64,000 nt of DNA from assembly GCF_028291725.1 (NCBI RefSeq), contig NZ_JAQGNT010000095.1, forward strand, positions 1 through 64,000, given 5' to 3'. Shown piece by piece: positions 23,663 through 32,401 of the stretch (position 1 is the stretch's first letter; every line of letters begins with the position of its first letter). The notes beneath the pieces were generated by a model that was given only the letters and a program-made list of their open reading frames with translations, was not told the origin of the DNA and made no database searches. Position numbers and translations under genes: made by a program. Source of the stretch: Hydrocarboniphaga sp. Lineage in GTDB: Bacteria; Pseudomonadota; Gammaproteobacteria; Nevskiales; Nevskiaceae.

Positions 23663-24064
23663 ATGAAAGACATCGGCTTCACCCACATCGCGCTGCCAGT
23701 GCGTTCTCTCGATGCGACGATCGACTTTTACGGCCGTTATGCCGCCATGCAGGTCGTGCATCGCCGTCCGGGAGTTGCATGGCTTAGCGACAAGACGCGG
23801 CCTTTCGTCATTGTGTTCTTTGAAATCGCGGATGAAATACGGCCGTTTGCACAGCACGCCCATCTTGGCGTGGGTGTGGCCTCACGCGAAGCGCTTGACG
23901 AGCTGTGCAGAAAAGCGGAAGTGGAAGGCTGTCTTGAGTCCGGCCCTGCCGATGCCGGCTGGCCAGTTGGCTACTGGTCCATCCTGAAAGACCCCGATGG
24001 TCATCGGCTTGAGTTGGCTTATGGGCAAGGGGTTGGCTTTACAGTCGAGAGCCGCAATGAATAA
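23663..24064 (+). CDS. VOC (glyoxalase/bleomycin-resistance fold) protein
   Basis: A 133-residue single-domain VOC protein: FTHIALPVRSLDATIDFYGR at the start, and KDPDGHRLELAYGQGVGF at the end with the metal-type Glu in LEL. The His at position 8 (THIAL) and this Glu are the usual metal ligands. The substrate cannot be inferred. It lies 106 bases after the last attC, so it may be a terminal cassette or the first chromosomal gene past the array. Confidence 0.8.
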   Translation: MKDIGFTHIALPVRSLDATIDFYGRYAAMQVVHRRPGVAWLSDKTRPFVIVFFEIADEIRPFAQHAHLGVGVASREALDELCRKAEVEGCLESGPADAGWPVGYWSILKDPDGHRLELAYGQGVGFTVESRNE

Positions 24065-24147
24065 GCAGCTCCCGCAGTCGGGGCACTTCACTTGCCGTTT
24101 CAATCCGCGGCAGTCTGAGTTTTTGATCGCGACGTGGCTAAGCTCCC

Positions 24148-24510
24148 ATGACCCCTGCTGAAACCATTGTCCAGAAGCAGCTTGATTCCTATAACGCCAG
24201 GGATCTGGAGGCATGGCTGGCCACCTATGCGGTCGATGCCCAGCAGTTTGAACTGCATGGCGGCTTGCTGGCGTCCGGGCACGCGCAGATGCGCGCCCGC
24301 ATGAGTGCGCGATTCCTGGAGCCCGATCTGCACGCCCGGCTGCTGAGTCGCGTGGTGATGGGTAATATCGTCGTGGACCACGAGTTGATCACGCGCAACT
24401 TTCCCGAGGGCAGGGGGACGGTGGAGATGCTGTGCCTGTATGAGGTATCGGCGGATCTGATCCAGAAGGCGAGCTTTGCGCTGGGTCAGAAGCGAGTGCC
24501 GGCTCTGTGA
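24148..24510 (+). CDS. SnoaL/NTF2-like protein
   Basis: A 120-residue protein with the NTF2-like cone fold pattern: VQKQLDSYNARDLEAWLATY AVDAQQFELH, then the central MGNIVVDHELITRNFPEGRG and C-terminal LCLYEVSADLIQKASFALG. Members act as small-molecule isomerases/cyclases or as ligand-binding proteins. No specific function can be assigned. A second NTF2-like gene follows at 25080. Confidence 0.75.
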   Translation: MTPAETIVQKQLDSYNARDLEAWLATYAVDAQQFELHGGLLASGHAQMRARMSARFLEPDLHARLLSRVVMGNIVVDHELITRNFPEGRGTVEMLCLYEVSADLIQKASFALGQKRVPAL

Positions 24511-24588
24511 GTTTCGGTGGAGCCGGGATTGCATCATGGAGCGGAGCCCGCCCTGCGGTTAACCTGTCGCATCGCCGGGAATAGTCCG

Positions 24589-25083
24589 ATGCCACTGCCT
24601 ACCATCATCATTCGCTCGCTTGTCGCTTTTCCGATCGCATCGCTATGGCTGCTGCCTCTGCCCGCTGGCGCACAGTCTCAGCAGAGTCCGCGGTATTCGT
24701 CGCGCGACGAATATCGCGCCTGCCTGGAGGAAGCCGATCGCATCGAGCCCCGGCGCGTGCAGCTGCAGAAGGGCATGACCACCCACAATGCCGAGCTGAA
24801 ACAGCTGCAGGACGAGATGGACCAGCATATTGCGCAGCAGGACAAGCTCGACAATACCGACGACGCCGCAATCGACGCCTTCAACGCCCGTCTTGACGTG
24901 TTGAACGCAGGTGCCGGCGAGTTGAATGCCGAAGTCGAGCGGCTGAACCACGACCAGGCGGTCTACAACCACGATATTGCCGCAGTGAACCGGCGCTGCG
25001 CCGGTATGGTCGTGACTATCAGGGATCACAACGCCGTTATTAAGGAGCGTACCGCGGCTGGCAAAGGGCAGACCATACAATGA
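24589..25083 (+). CDS. Exported coiled-coil protein of unknown function
   Basis: A 164-residue protein with a Sec signal (RSLVAFPIASLWLLPLPAGA), then YSSRDEYRACLEEADRIEPR and a long coiled coil to the end (TTHNAELKQLQDEMDQHIAQ, LNAGAGELNAEVERLNHDQA). Two cysteines (RACLEE, RRCAGM) bracket the coil and could form a disulfide. No family recognised. Its last codons overlap the next gene's ATG (ATGA), indicating an operon. Confidence 0.65.
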   Translation: MPLPTIIIRSLVAFPIASLWLLPLPAGAQSQQSPRYSSRDEYRACLEEADRIEPRRVQLQKGMTTHNAELKQLQDEMDQHIAQQDKLDNTDDAAIDAFNARLDVLNAGAGELNAEVERLNHDQAVYNHDIAAVNRRCAGMVVTIRDHNAVIKERTAAGKGQTIQ

Positions 25084-25439
25084 GCCCGCGTGAACTGGTC
25101 AATCACTGGGTGGCGGCCTTCAACCGTGCCGATCCGGATGCGCTGGCCGCGTTCTACGCCGAGGACGCGATCAATCACCAGGTTGCGGAGTCGCCGGTCC
25201 AGGGCCGCGCCGCGATCCGCGAGATGTTCGCAGCGGGTTTCGCTTCCGCGGCCATGGTCTGCATCGTCGAGAACCTGTTCGAAGATGGCCAGTGGGCGAT
25301 GCTCGAGTGGCGCGATCCGCTGGGTCTGCGCGGCTGCGGGTTCTTTCAGGTAATGAGCGGCCGCATCGTGTTTCAGCGCGGCTACTGGGACAAGCTGTCG
25401 TTTCTGCGTGTGCAAGGGCTGCCGCTGCCGCAACGCTAA
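25080..25439 (+). CDS. SnoaL/NTF2-like protein
   Basis: A 119-residue NTF2-like protein: ELVNHWVAAFNRADPDALAA FYAEDAINHQ, then GRAAIREMFAAGF and the C-terminal GYWDKLSFLRVQGLPLP. Similar to the nuclear-transport-factor-2 family polyketide-cyclase-like proteins. It is translationally coupled to the coiled-coil gene (4-base overlap) and converges with the oxidoreductase gene downstream. Confidence 0.75.
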   Translation: MSPRELVNHWVAAFNRADPDALAAFYAEDAINHQVAESPVQGRAAIREMFAAGFASAAMVCIVENLFEDGQWAMLEWRDPLGLRGCGFFQVMSGRIVFQRGYWDKLSFLRVQGLPLPQR

Positions 25440-25527
25440 TGGATTCAGGCGCGATTCTCCGTCGCGGCTTTTGCCGATTGGCGACATGACGCTCAATTTC
25501 AAAGCGCCCCAACGTACGATTCTGCAG

Positions 25528-27117
25528 TTAGCCAGCTCGCGCGTCCTTCATCGCCGTCTCCGCAGCAAGTCGACCTGGCCAACCACAGACGCCTCCGGAA
25601 GGATGTGAACCAGCTCCGGCGAGATAGAGCCCGGCAAACGGCGTGCGATAGCCCCCCAGCCCTGAAGCGGGGCGATTCATCAGCATGCGCGTCGGAATCA
25701 TGTCGACGTGGAAATAGGCACCGTTGGGGGTGCCGAACTGATCCTCGAAGTCTTTGGGACAATGCTCGACGCTGCCGATCTCATGCTCAAGGCCGTCGAC
25801 ATAATGGCTGACGGCATTGCGAATCTGCTGGCTGTAGCCGGCCTTGTTCTCACCCCAGCCTCCAACAGGATTGAGCGGCGTATTGACGTATAGATAGAAC
25901 ACGTCCTGCCCTTTCGGAGCAATGCTGGCGTCGTTGGCGGACATGATCGCGAAGTACAGCGGCGGCCGGAAGTCGACGTTCTCGCCTCGTAGCGCGGCCT
26001 TATGCTGAGCGATGTGCTGCTCTAGCGTACCTGTCATGAAGGTAGTCTTCCGGACATCCAGATCGTCACGCTTGGCGCGCGCGGCGACTGCCTTTCTGTA
26101 GGTGACCGGTCCGCCGACGGCGTAGTCAATCTTGAACGGTGCCACCGCGATCGAATTGGCCGGGATGAACTCGATCTTCTTTCGCAGACCCTCGTCGCGG
26201 GCGGAATCGGGCAGCAGCTTGCCGAGCGCCACCTGCGGGGCGCAGTTCGCCAACACTCCCTCGGTTGCGAAGAACTCCTGCCCGCCGACGATCCTGACTC
26301 CTGTTACTCGCTTACCATCGAGAAGAAGCTCCTCCACCTTGTGATTGCAGCGGACCTCACCGCCATGCTTTTCTAGACACCGCTCCATCGCGCGGATCAT
26401 TCCGCTCATACCGCCTATGGGACGAAAAATGCCGGCGCGATGCACGCTGCCGAATGCTGCGAGGTAGAGACCGCTGGCCTGAACAGTTGCTGGCGCGAAC
26501 ATACAAGCCCAGAACGCCCACAGGCCCCGCATAGCTTCGGACTCGAACGTCTCTGAGAACATCTCGAAGGCGCTAACCGATAGCATGCGCGCAAGTACTT
26601 TCCGGGTTTTCCGGTCGGAGGCCAGTTTGAGTACGACGTTCAGGAGCAGGCGCTTGGGCACCTCCGACGGATGATGCTGCATGATTCCTTCGAGCCCGCC
26701 CATAACCAGGTCGATGGCGCCGCGCACGTCGGCATAGGTCTTCGCATCCTTCGGCGAAAAGTATTTGATCTCCTCGACGGTCCGCTCGAAGGACTTATGC
26801 AGCACCAGGGTTTCGCCGTCCTCGCCCATCCAACCGTAGGGCGCTGCCATCGGTACGGAGTCGTAGCCGTGGCTTCGCAGGTCGAGGAATTCGATCATGG
26901 GGCTATGCGCCATCAGGGCATCGTCCATGGCGCCGAGGCTCAGAAAATGGTTGGGCGCAGCGGGCACAAAGGGATGACTGACCGATAGCCCGCCAGCCAT
27001 GCCGCGCTGCTCGACTACCAACACCGACTTGCCAGCCTTTGCTAGGGTACAGGCGGCAGTCAGACCGTTGTGCCCCGCGCCGACTACGATGTAGTCCCAC
27101 GACTTGCTATTGCCCAT
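25528..27117 (-). CDS. FAD-dependent oxidoreductase of the phytoene-desaturase/PYROXD2 type
   Basis: About 529 residues. The N-terminal dinucleotide fold is DYIVVGAGHNGLTAACTLAK with VLVVEQRGMAGGL. The C-terminal FAD contact is PFAGLYLAGAGSHPSGGVCG WPGRLAAE, typical of the CrtI/PYROXD2 group. It likely desaturates, dehydrogenates or isomerises a lipophilic substrate. The ATG at 27117 (MGNSKSWDYI) was chosen because AAGGG lies 10 bases upstream; ATGs at 27126 and 27141 are alternatives. It is transcribed divergently from the LysR regulator at 27328, the probable controller. Its neighbours are a TonB receptor and P450, suggesting one catabolic locus. Confidence 0.85.
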   Translation of the reverse strand: MGNSKSWDYIVVGAGHNGLTAACTLAKAGKSVLVVEQRGMAGGLSVSHPFVPAAPNHFLSLGAMDDALMAHSPMIEFLDLRSHGYDSVPMAAPYGWMGEDGETLVLHKSFERTVEEIKYFSPKDAKTYADVRGAIDLVMGGLEGIMQHHPSEVPKRLLLNVVLKLASDRKTRKVLARMLSVSAFEMFSETFESEAMRGLWAFWACMFAPATVQASGLYLAAFGSVHRAGIFRPIGGMSGMIRAMERCLEKHGGEVRCNHKVEELLLDGKRVTGVRIVGGQEFFATEGVLANCAPQVALGKLLPDSARDEGLRKKIEFIPANSIAVAPFKIDYAVGGPVTYRKAVAARAKRDDLDVRKTTFMTGTLEQHIAQHKAALRGENVDFRPPLYFAIMSANDASIAPKGQDVFYLYVNTPLNPVGGWGENKAGYSQQIRNAVSHYVDGLEHEIGSVEHCPKDFEDQFGTPNGAYFHVDMIPTRMLMNRPASGLGGYRTPFAGLYLAGAGSHPSGGVCGWPGRLAAETAMKDARAG

Positions 27118-27327
27118 GCCAACCATTCCCTTGAAGACCATTTATCTGCATTGCCGAACGAACGGCGCCCAACATGCCACGTACCGCCGGCAAGCCACCG
27201 ACCCGCACCCGCCCCAGTGGGCTATGTGCTAGCGTATTCAGATGGCGACCTTCGAATCGCCGGGGCCAACGCTGCTGAGGTCGGCCACTAATAGATGGCG
27301 TGCGCGAATTCATAGGAGGATGGTCAG

Positions 27328-28275
27328 GTGGACAAGGCTCTTCTGCGTGCCGACTTGAACCTGCTGAAGGTCCTGTACGTGCTGCTTGAGGAACGCAACG
27401 TCACCAGGGCTGCGGAACGGCTGTTCGTCACACAGTCGGCGATCAGTCGATCGCTTGGGCGCCTGCGGGATATGTTCAATGATCCTCTGCTCGTGCGCTC
27501 CTCTCAGGGGCTGGTACCAACCGAGCGAGCGAACCAGATCGCAGCGGTCGTCAGAGAGACGGTGGAAAAGATGGGGGGACTGTTCGAACCGCCCCCTTTT
27601 GATCCGCGTGTAGCCGAAGGATTTATACGGATTGCCGCGCCGGAATCTTTCGTTCTCGCGGCCTTGCCGCGCCTTGCTCTGGCTGTTCGAGCCGCAGCTC
27701 CAGCCGTGCGCATAGAAGCCTTGCACCTTCCGGACAACCACCGCGAACAGCTTGAAAAGGGGCTTCTCGACTTCGTCATCAATCATGACGAGCCCCATCC
27801 TGACACTTTCCTAGGCTCACGTTTGATGTCAATCACGCCGTTGTTCTGGTTTCGCAAGGGCCATCCTCTGGAGTCTCACAAAGAAATCAGTCTCGCCGAC
27901 ATCTGCTCTTACCCGATCATCTCGTTCCACGCCCAGAACGTCAGTCGTGAAGTCAACCGACTCATCTGGCAAGCGATCAAAGACGCCGGCCTTCCGCCGC
28001 CGAAGATTCTCATCGACACGAGCCATCTCCTCGTCACGCTGGATATCCTGACGATGTCGGATGCCACCATGCTGGGGCTCGAGCATCTGTCGCAGGTTCC
28101 GGCCTTTCGAGACAATCTTGTATCGAGGCCAATGGAGTACGTCGAATCAGTCGGACGCGCGGAGTCGACGCTGACCTTGATTCAACACGAGCGCACTGCC
28201 CAATCCTCCGTACACCTGTGGATCTCCGAAATGATCCGGGGGGTCTTCCGCGAACTTAGCGCGGAGGCGGCATAG
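27328..28275 (+). CDS. LysR family transcriptional regulator
   Basis: A 315-residue LTTR starting at GTG with GGAGGATGG upstream. The winged-helix HTH is at ~8-67 (LNLLKVLYVLLEERNVTRAAERLFVTQSAISRSLGRLRD), and the effector-binding domain (~90-300) follows the NodD/LinR-like subtype. It is divergent from the FAD oxidoreductase across ~210 bases that should contain the operator, so it probably regulates that gene and perhaps the catabolic cluster beyond. The inducer is unknown. Confidence 0.9.
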   Translation: MDKALLRADLNLLKVLYVLLEERNVTRAAERLFVTQSAISRSLGRLRDMFNDPLLVRSSQGLVPTERANQIAAVVRETVEKMGGLFEPPPFDPRVAEGFIRIAAPESFVLAALPRLALAVRAAAPAVRIEALHLPDNHREQLEKGLLDFVINHDEPHPDTFLGSRLMSITPLFWFRKGHPLESHKEISLADICSYPIISFHAQNVSREVNRLIWQAIKDAGLPPPKILIDTSHLLVTLDILTMSDATMLGLEHLSQVPAFRDNLVSRPMEYVESVGRAESTLTLIQHERTAQSSVHLWISEMIRGVFRELSAEAA

Positions 28276-28317
28276 GGCGTCCCGCCCAGCCTGTCGCCGC
28301 CGAGCGGAGGTCAAAGA

Positions 28318-30765
28318 CTAGAACGTCCAGTTCAAACGAACACCGTAAGTCGCTTCCGGCTGCAGCAAGCCCGCCGTTGTGAAGTCGTCCTCCAGCTTGT
28401 AGAGGAAATAGTGTTCGTTCGTGAGGTTCTTGCCGAATACCGTTACGCGAGTGCTCCAGGGCTTGTAGAAGTAGCTCACATGCGCTCCGAGTACGCCGTA
28501 CGCGGGCTGCTTCGCGTCCTGGGAATTCTGTGCTGTGAAGTAGAAGTTGCCGCTCAGGTAGTAATCCGCTGAAGCTTCGATCGAACCATTGGTCAGATCC
28601 CAGGAATAGCTGGCACTGGACGAGGCGGTGTATTCCGGTGTCTGTGTAATCCGATTGCCGGAGAAATCGCGGCCTGGCGTCAACGGTCCCAGGATCGCCC
28701 TCGGACCAAAGAACAGGCCGGTGGTCTCGTCGTATCCGCTGCCCTGGTCGAAACGGGTGTACTTGGCGTCGAGATAGCTGCCGCCGATATTCGCTACGAA
28801 TCCGGGCGCGAATTCAAACAAGGGCTGCCAGGTCATATCGAACTCCGCACCCCTGATCCGGGCCTTGCCGGCATTCTCGAGAGACACCGCGCCACCGGCC
28901 GTCAGTGAAAGCACCTGGACCTGAAGATCCTTGATCCCGTTTTGAAATATCGCACCATTGAGCCGCAACTTGCGGTCGAACAGCTCGGTCTTGGCGCCGA
29001 GTTCGAAGCTCGTGACGGTTTCAGGCTTGACGTAGTTGGAGCCGGTGTAGATGTTGACGATGTTGTACGAGCCGCTCTTGAACGCCTGCGAGGCCGTTCC
29101 GTAAAACAGCAAGTCATCGTTGGGCTTGAAATCGAGCGTGAACTTTGGCGAGAAGTTCTTTTTTGTCGTTGATTGCAGCGGGAAGTTGATGAGCACTTCG
29201 TTGGGCACTAGGTAGTTGCCTACCGAGGATTTGACCAACGAACGCTTCTCGTCCTGGTAACGCCCACCCAGCGTGAGCGAGATGGTGTCCGTCAGCTTAG
29301 CCGTTCCCTGCAGAAACCCTGCGTAAGACTTCGTATCAACCACGCCTCGGGTGACGACCGTGACCGGTGACGGCCCCGTGCCGAGTTGAGACAGCAGCGG
29401 CGAGAATATGCCTTGATCCAGCTGACCGACCAACGAACCAAAAACGCTAGTGGCCTGGGTGCGGAACAGGTCCTGGAGTTGACGTACGCCGACATACAGC
29501 TCGAGCGGATCATAGCCGGCGCTGCTGTCGAGGTAGTAGAGGCCACCGATGTAATTCAGCCAATCGGCGCCCCAGCTGTCTTCATTCGACAGAAGCTGGA
29601 GCTCCGCGGTCTTCAATTTGCTGAATCCGTTCGGGTGGCTGAACGACACGAGCGGCAGCGGCGTTTCATCGAAATCCAGCGCCGTTACCGCCTTCACGTT
29701 CTGACTCGCGAGTATCGTCCTGGTCGTCAGACCGGGCAGAGTCCAGGTGCCGTCGAGCTGATAGATCGTGGTCGTGTTCGCGCTGTAGGCCGGATCATTG
29801 ATATTGGTCGTGTAGTCAGGAGGTGGCGTTCCCTGGCCGACGAGCTTCAGCAATGGCTTGGGTGCAAGGTTGGCGCCCAGAGCCGTTCCGGCACCTTGGC
29901 TTTCGATCTTGGTGGCACCCAGGATGATGTCGAGATCTTCGTTCGGGCTGAAGCGCAGCTTGCCGCGCACCCCCTTGGCGATATCGCTTTGAGCGTCATA
30001 ATTCACCGACTTGTAGTACACGTCCCGGTGGTCATACAGGCCGGACACGCTGAAGGCGAACGTGTCCGACAGCGGAACGCTGATGTAGGTCTTCGATTGA
30101 AGATCGTCGTAGCTCCCATAGGAGACACCGACCTCTCCCTCTGCATTGGCCAGACTGGGCTTCTTCGTGATGATGTTGATCGCGCCACCGGTGGCATTAC
30201 GACCAAACAAGGTGCCTTGAGGGCCTTTCAATACCTCGATGCGCTCAAGGGCCCCGAAGTCCTGAGCCAGTCCCGACGCATACGGCATGTAGACGCCGTC
30301 CACGTAAGTGGCCACGCTCATATCGAACGAGGGCACGAATGCATCCGTGCCGACACCGCGGATGTAGATTTTGGCGTAGCTGACCAGCGAGGCGTAAGTC
30401 AGACCTGGGGTGACTAACGGGAGATCGGTCGGATTGTTGATGCCTTTCGCATCCAGCGTATCCGCGCTGAACGCCGAGACCGAAATCGGAACATCCTGAA
30501 GTTTCTCCTCGCGCTTCTGCGCGGTCACGATTACTTCTTCCACAAACCGGCTCGACGGGCGCGCGGCACTCTCGGCAGCCGGGGCCACCGGCGCTTCAGC
30601 CGCAGTGTCGGCAGCCGGCGCCACCGGCGCTTCAGCCGCAGTGTCGGCAGTCGGCGCCGGAGGAGGCACCTCAGCGGAGCTGCCCTCGACCTGAGCGCGG
30701 GCAGATATCGACGACAAGCTTCCCAATGCCACCAGTGCCAATGCAGTAGCTGATGTTACGCGCAT
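28318..30765 (-). CDS. TonB-dependent outer-membrane receptor
   Basis: An 815-residue protein with a signal peptide (TSATALALVALGSLSSISAR A), an Ala/Pro-rich segment with repeated TADTAAEAPVAPA units, a TonB box-like EEVIVTAQKREEK, a plug domain (VPISVSAFSADTLDAKGI, YIRGVGTDAF, GTLFGRNATGGAINIITKKP) and a 22-strand barrel ending in LNWTF. The TAQKREE type is abundant in sphingomonads and Nevskiales and usually imports hydrophobic or aromatic substrates rather than siderophores. It sits downstream of sulfotransferase, P450 and rubredoxin genes on the same strand. AGGAGGAG precedes the ATG. Confidence 0.92.
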   Translation of the reverse strand: MRVTSATALALVALGSLSSISARAQVEGSSAEVPPPAPTADTAAEAPVAPAADTAAEAPVAPAAESAARPSSRFVEEVIVTAQKREEKLQDVPISVSAFSADTLDAKGINNPTDLPLVTPGLTYASLVSYAKIYIRGVGTDAFVPSFDMSVATYVDGVYMPYASGLAQDFGALERIEVLKGPQGTLFGRNATGGAINIITKKPSLANAEGEVGVSYGSYDDLQSKTYISVPLSDTFAFSVSGLYDHRDVYYKSVNYDAQSDIAKGVRGKLRFSPNEDLDIILGATKIESQGAGTALGANLAPKPLLKLVGQGTPPPDYTTNINDPAYSANTTTIYQLDGTWTLPGLTTRTILASQNVKAVTALDFDETPLPLVSFSHPNGFSKLKTAELQLLSNEDSWGADWLNYIGGLYYLDSSAGYDPLELYVGVRQLQDLFRTQATSVFGSLVGQLDQGIFSPLLSQLGTGPSPVTVVTRGVVDTKSYAGFLQGTAKLTDTISLTLGGRYQDEKRSLVKSSVGNYLVPNEVLINFPLQSTTKKNFSPKFTLDFKPNDDLLFYGTASQAFKSGSYNIVNIYTGSNYVKPETVTSFELGAKTELFDRKLRLNGAIFQNGIKDLQVQVLSLTAGGAVSLENAGKARIRGAEFDMTWQPLFEFAPGFVANIGGSYLDAKYTRFDQGSGYDETTGLFFGPRAILGPLTPGRDFSGNRITQTPEYTASSSASYSWDLTNGSIEASADYYLSGNFYFTAQNSQDAKQPAYGVLGAHVSYFYKPWSTRVTVFGKNLTNEHYFLYKLEDDFTTAGLLQPEATYGVRLNWTF

Positions 30766-30850
30766 GCTGTTTTCTCCTCCTTCCTATATTTGTATGTCAT
30801 CCGTCTGTTGCTCCCGCTCCGACGGCTTGTTTCAATCTGCTTCGAGATCC

Positions 30851-31027
30851 CTAGATCTCTTCCATCTCGAACGAGGATTTGCCGTTCCCACAGTCAGGGC
30901 ACACCCATTCGTCCGGTATGTCCTGCCAACGCGTGCCGGGCGGGATACCGGATTCCGGATGCCCGACCGCTTCGTCATAGACAAAGCCACAGTACGTACA
31001 TTGGTAGCGCTTGTAGGGGTCATTCAC
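30851..31027 (-). CDS. Rubredoxin (58 residues)
   Basis: A small iron protein starting at [23 protein letters not shown] ahead of [20 protein letters not shown]. The two CxxC knuckles (C-T-Y-C and C-P-D-C) and the surrounding Tyr, Gly, Pro and Trp residues are diagnostic. Rubredoxins carry single electrons, classically to alkane hydroxylases. It starts 18 bases after the P450 stop codon, which suggests it may supply or relay electrons for that P450; P450s more often use ferredoxins, so this pairing is an inference. Next downstream is the TonB receptor. Confidence 0.9.
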   Translation of the reverse strand: MNDPYKRYQCTYCGFVYDEAVGHPESGIPPGTRWQDIPDEWVCPDCGNGKSSFEMEEI

Positions 31028-31045
31028 GTGCGGCCCCGTCCGGCT

Positions 31046-32299
31046 TCATCCTGGAGCTTTCCAAACCAGTGGCAGGGATTCGAGATGATTCGTGATGCCG
31101 CTCAGCAACTTGAGCGTGGCTCCCTGCTTGATTTGAAATTCCGGGATACGGCGAGTCCATTCCGATAGGAAGATCGCCATCTCGGAGCGGGCGACGAACG
31201 TGCCCAGGCAGAAGTGCGGACCATTGGCGAAGGTCAGATTCTTGCGGTTGTTGGTGCGGCCGAAGTCCACCTCGGAAGCGTTCTCGAACCTCCGATCATC
31301 GATGCCAGTGGCGGTGGTCGGCAACAACACCATGTCGCCCGCTGCGAAGTGCCGCCCCTTGAATTCGATGTCCTTGGCGACCGTACGAGCATGGTTGACA
31401 ATCGCGAAGCGGCGCAGCATCTCATCGGCTGCGGCCGGCACCAACTGCGGGTTCTCGACGAGCCTGCGAAGCTGATCGGGGTTTTGCGCCAGGTGCTTCG
31501 CGGCGATGCCCAACGCGCCCACGACGGTGTCCAGTCCTCCGACAATGAGCACCGACACGGCGCCGAGAATTTCCTGCTCCAGGATTTCACGGCCCTCGGG
31601 GCGGCTATGAATGATCTTGCTCAGGACGTCCGACCCCGGATTGGCGCGCCGCGCCGGAATCACGCGCGTGGCGACATATCCGGCCAGTTGCTGGAAGGCG
31701 TCCATGAAGGCCTTCATGTCGTCGCCGGCGTGTGCGACGTCGTCGACGAACTTGATCAGGTATGGAGTATCTTCCTCCGGCAGCTGCAGAATGAATTTCA
31801 TCACGACCAGAGTCGGCATCTTCTTGGCGAATTCACTGACGAACTCGCAGTGCCCCTTGTCGATGATCTCGTCGATCAGCGAGTTCGCGACCTGCCGGAT
31901 GACCGGTTCGAACTGTGCGACGGCCTTCGGTGAGAAGAAGGGCTGAAGAATGCTGCGAAATGCCGCGTGCTTGGCTCCGTCGTAGTTCAGGAACGCGAAG
32001 CCCCCCTCCGGCGCCGGGGGGATCATGTTGTTGCGGCTGTAGAAGTGCTCGTGGTCCGAGTAGATGGCCTCCAGGTGCTCGTAACGGGTCACTACCCAGT
32101 GCCCACCATAACGTGGGCTGTAGAAGATCTCCGGAGCGTTCTTTTGCAGTTCCTGGTAGGCGTCGTAGACATCGAACGCGGCATTGCTGTCGCGCTCCTT
32201 GGTGAAGTAGAAGTCGAAATCATGAACCGCCTCATCCGGCACATGTGCCGGAATCGTCAAGCCCGTGCCCTTCCACTCTCGAGTTTGCCCCATACTCAT
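31046..32299 (-). CDS. Cytochrome P450
   Basis: A 417-residue soluble bacterial P450. The heme-binding loop FANGPHFCLGTFVAR holds the Cys ligand; the I-helix reads LIVGGLDTVVGALG in place of the common AGxDTT, and the K-helix ExxR is DEMLRR. The ATG at 32299 (MSMGQTREWKG) was selected for AAGGAG 8 bases upstream; the ORF extends 30 codons further without support. It resembles the CYP101/CYP111-like terpenoid-hydroxylating group in overall pattern, but the substrate is unknown. It lies between the sulfotransferase and rubredoxin genes on the same strand. Confidence 0.9.
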   Translation of the reverse strand: MSMGQTREWKGTGLTIPAHVPDEAVHDFDFYFTKERDSNAAFDVYDAYQELQKNAPEIFYSPRYGGHWVVTRYEHLEAIYSDHEHFYSRNNMIPPAPEGGFAFLNYDGAKHAAFRSILQPFFSPKAVAQFEPVIRQVANSLIDEIIDKGHCEFVSEFAKKMPTLVVMKFILQLPEEDTPYLIKFVDDVAHAGDDMKAFMDAFQQLAGYVATRVIPARRANPGSDVLSKIIHSRPEGREILEQEILGAVSVLIVGGLDTVVGALGIAAKHLAQNPDQLRRLVENPQLVPAAADEMLRRFAIVNHARTVAKDIEFKGRHFAAGDMVLLPTTATGIDDRRFENASEVDFGRTNNRKNLTFANGPHFCLGTFVARSEMAIFLSEWTRRIPEFQIKQGATLKLLSGITNHLESLPLVWKAPG

Positions 32300-32401
32300 C
32301 AACGCAACTCCTTGTGTGCTGGTAAGCGCGCGTGGCGCCGACTGGTTTCTGCGATACATCCTTCCGTGCTGTCTGATCGGCGACCTCACACCGTCCTTAG
32401 C

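Noticed and set aside
30790-31168. Plus-strand ORFs opposite the rubredoxin gene
   Set aside because: The minus strand encodes a clear rubredoxin; the plus-strand frames have no recognisable features.
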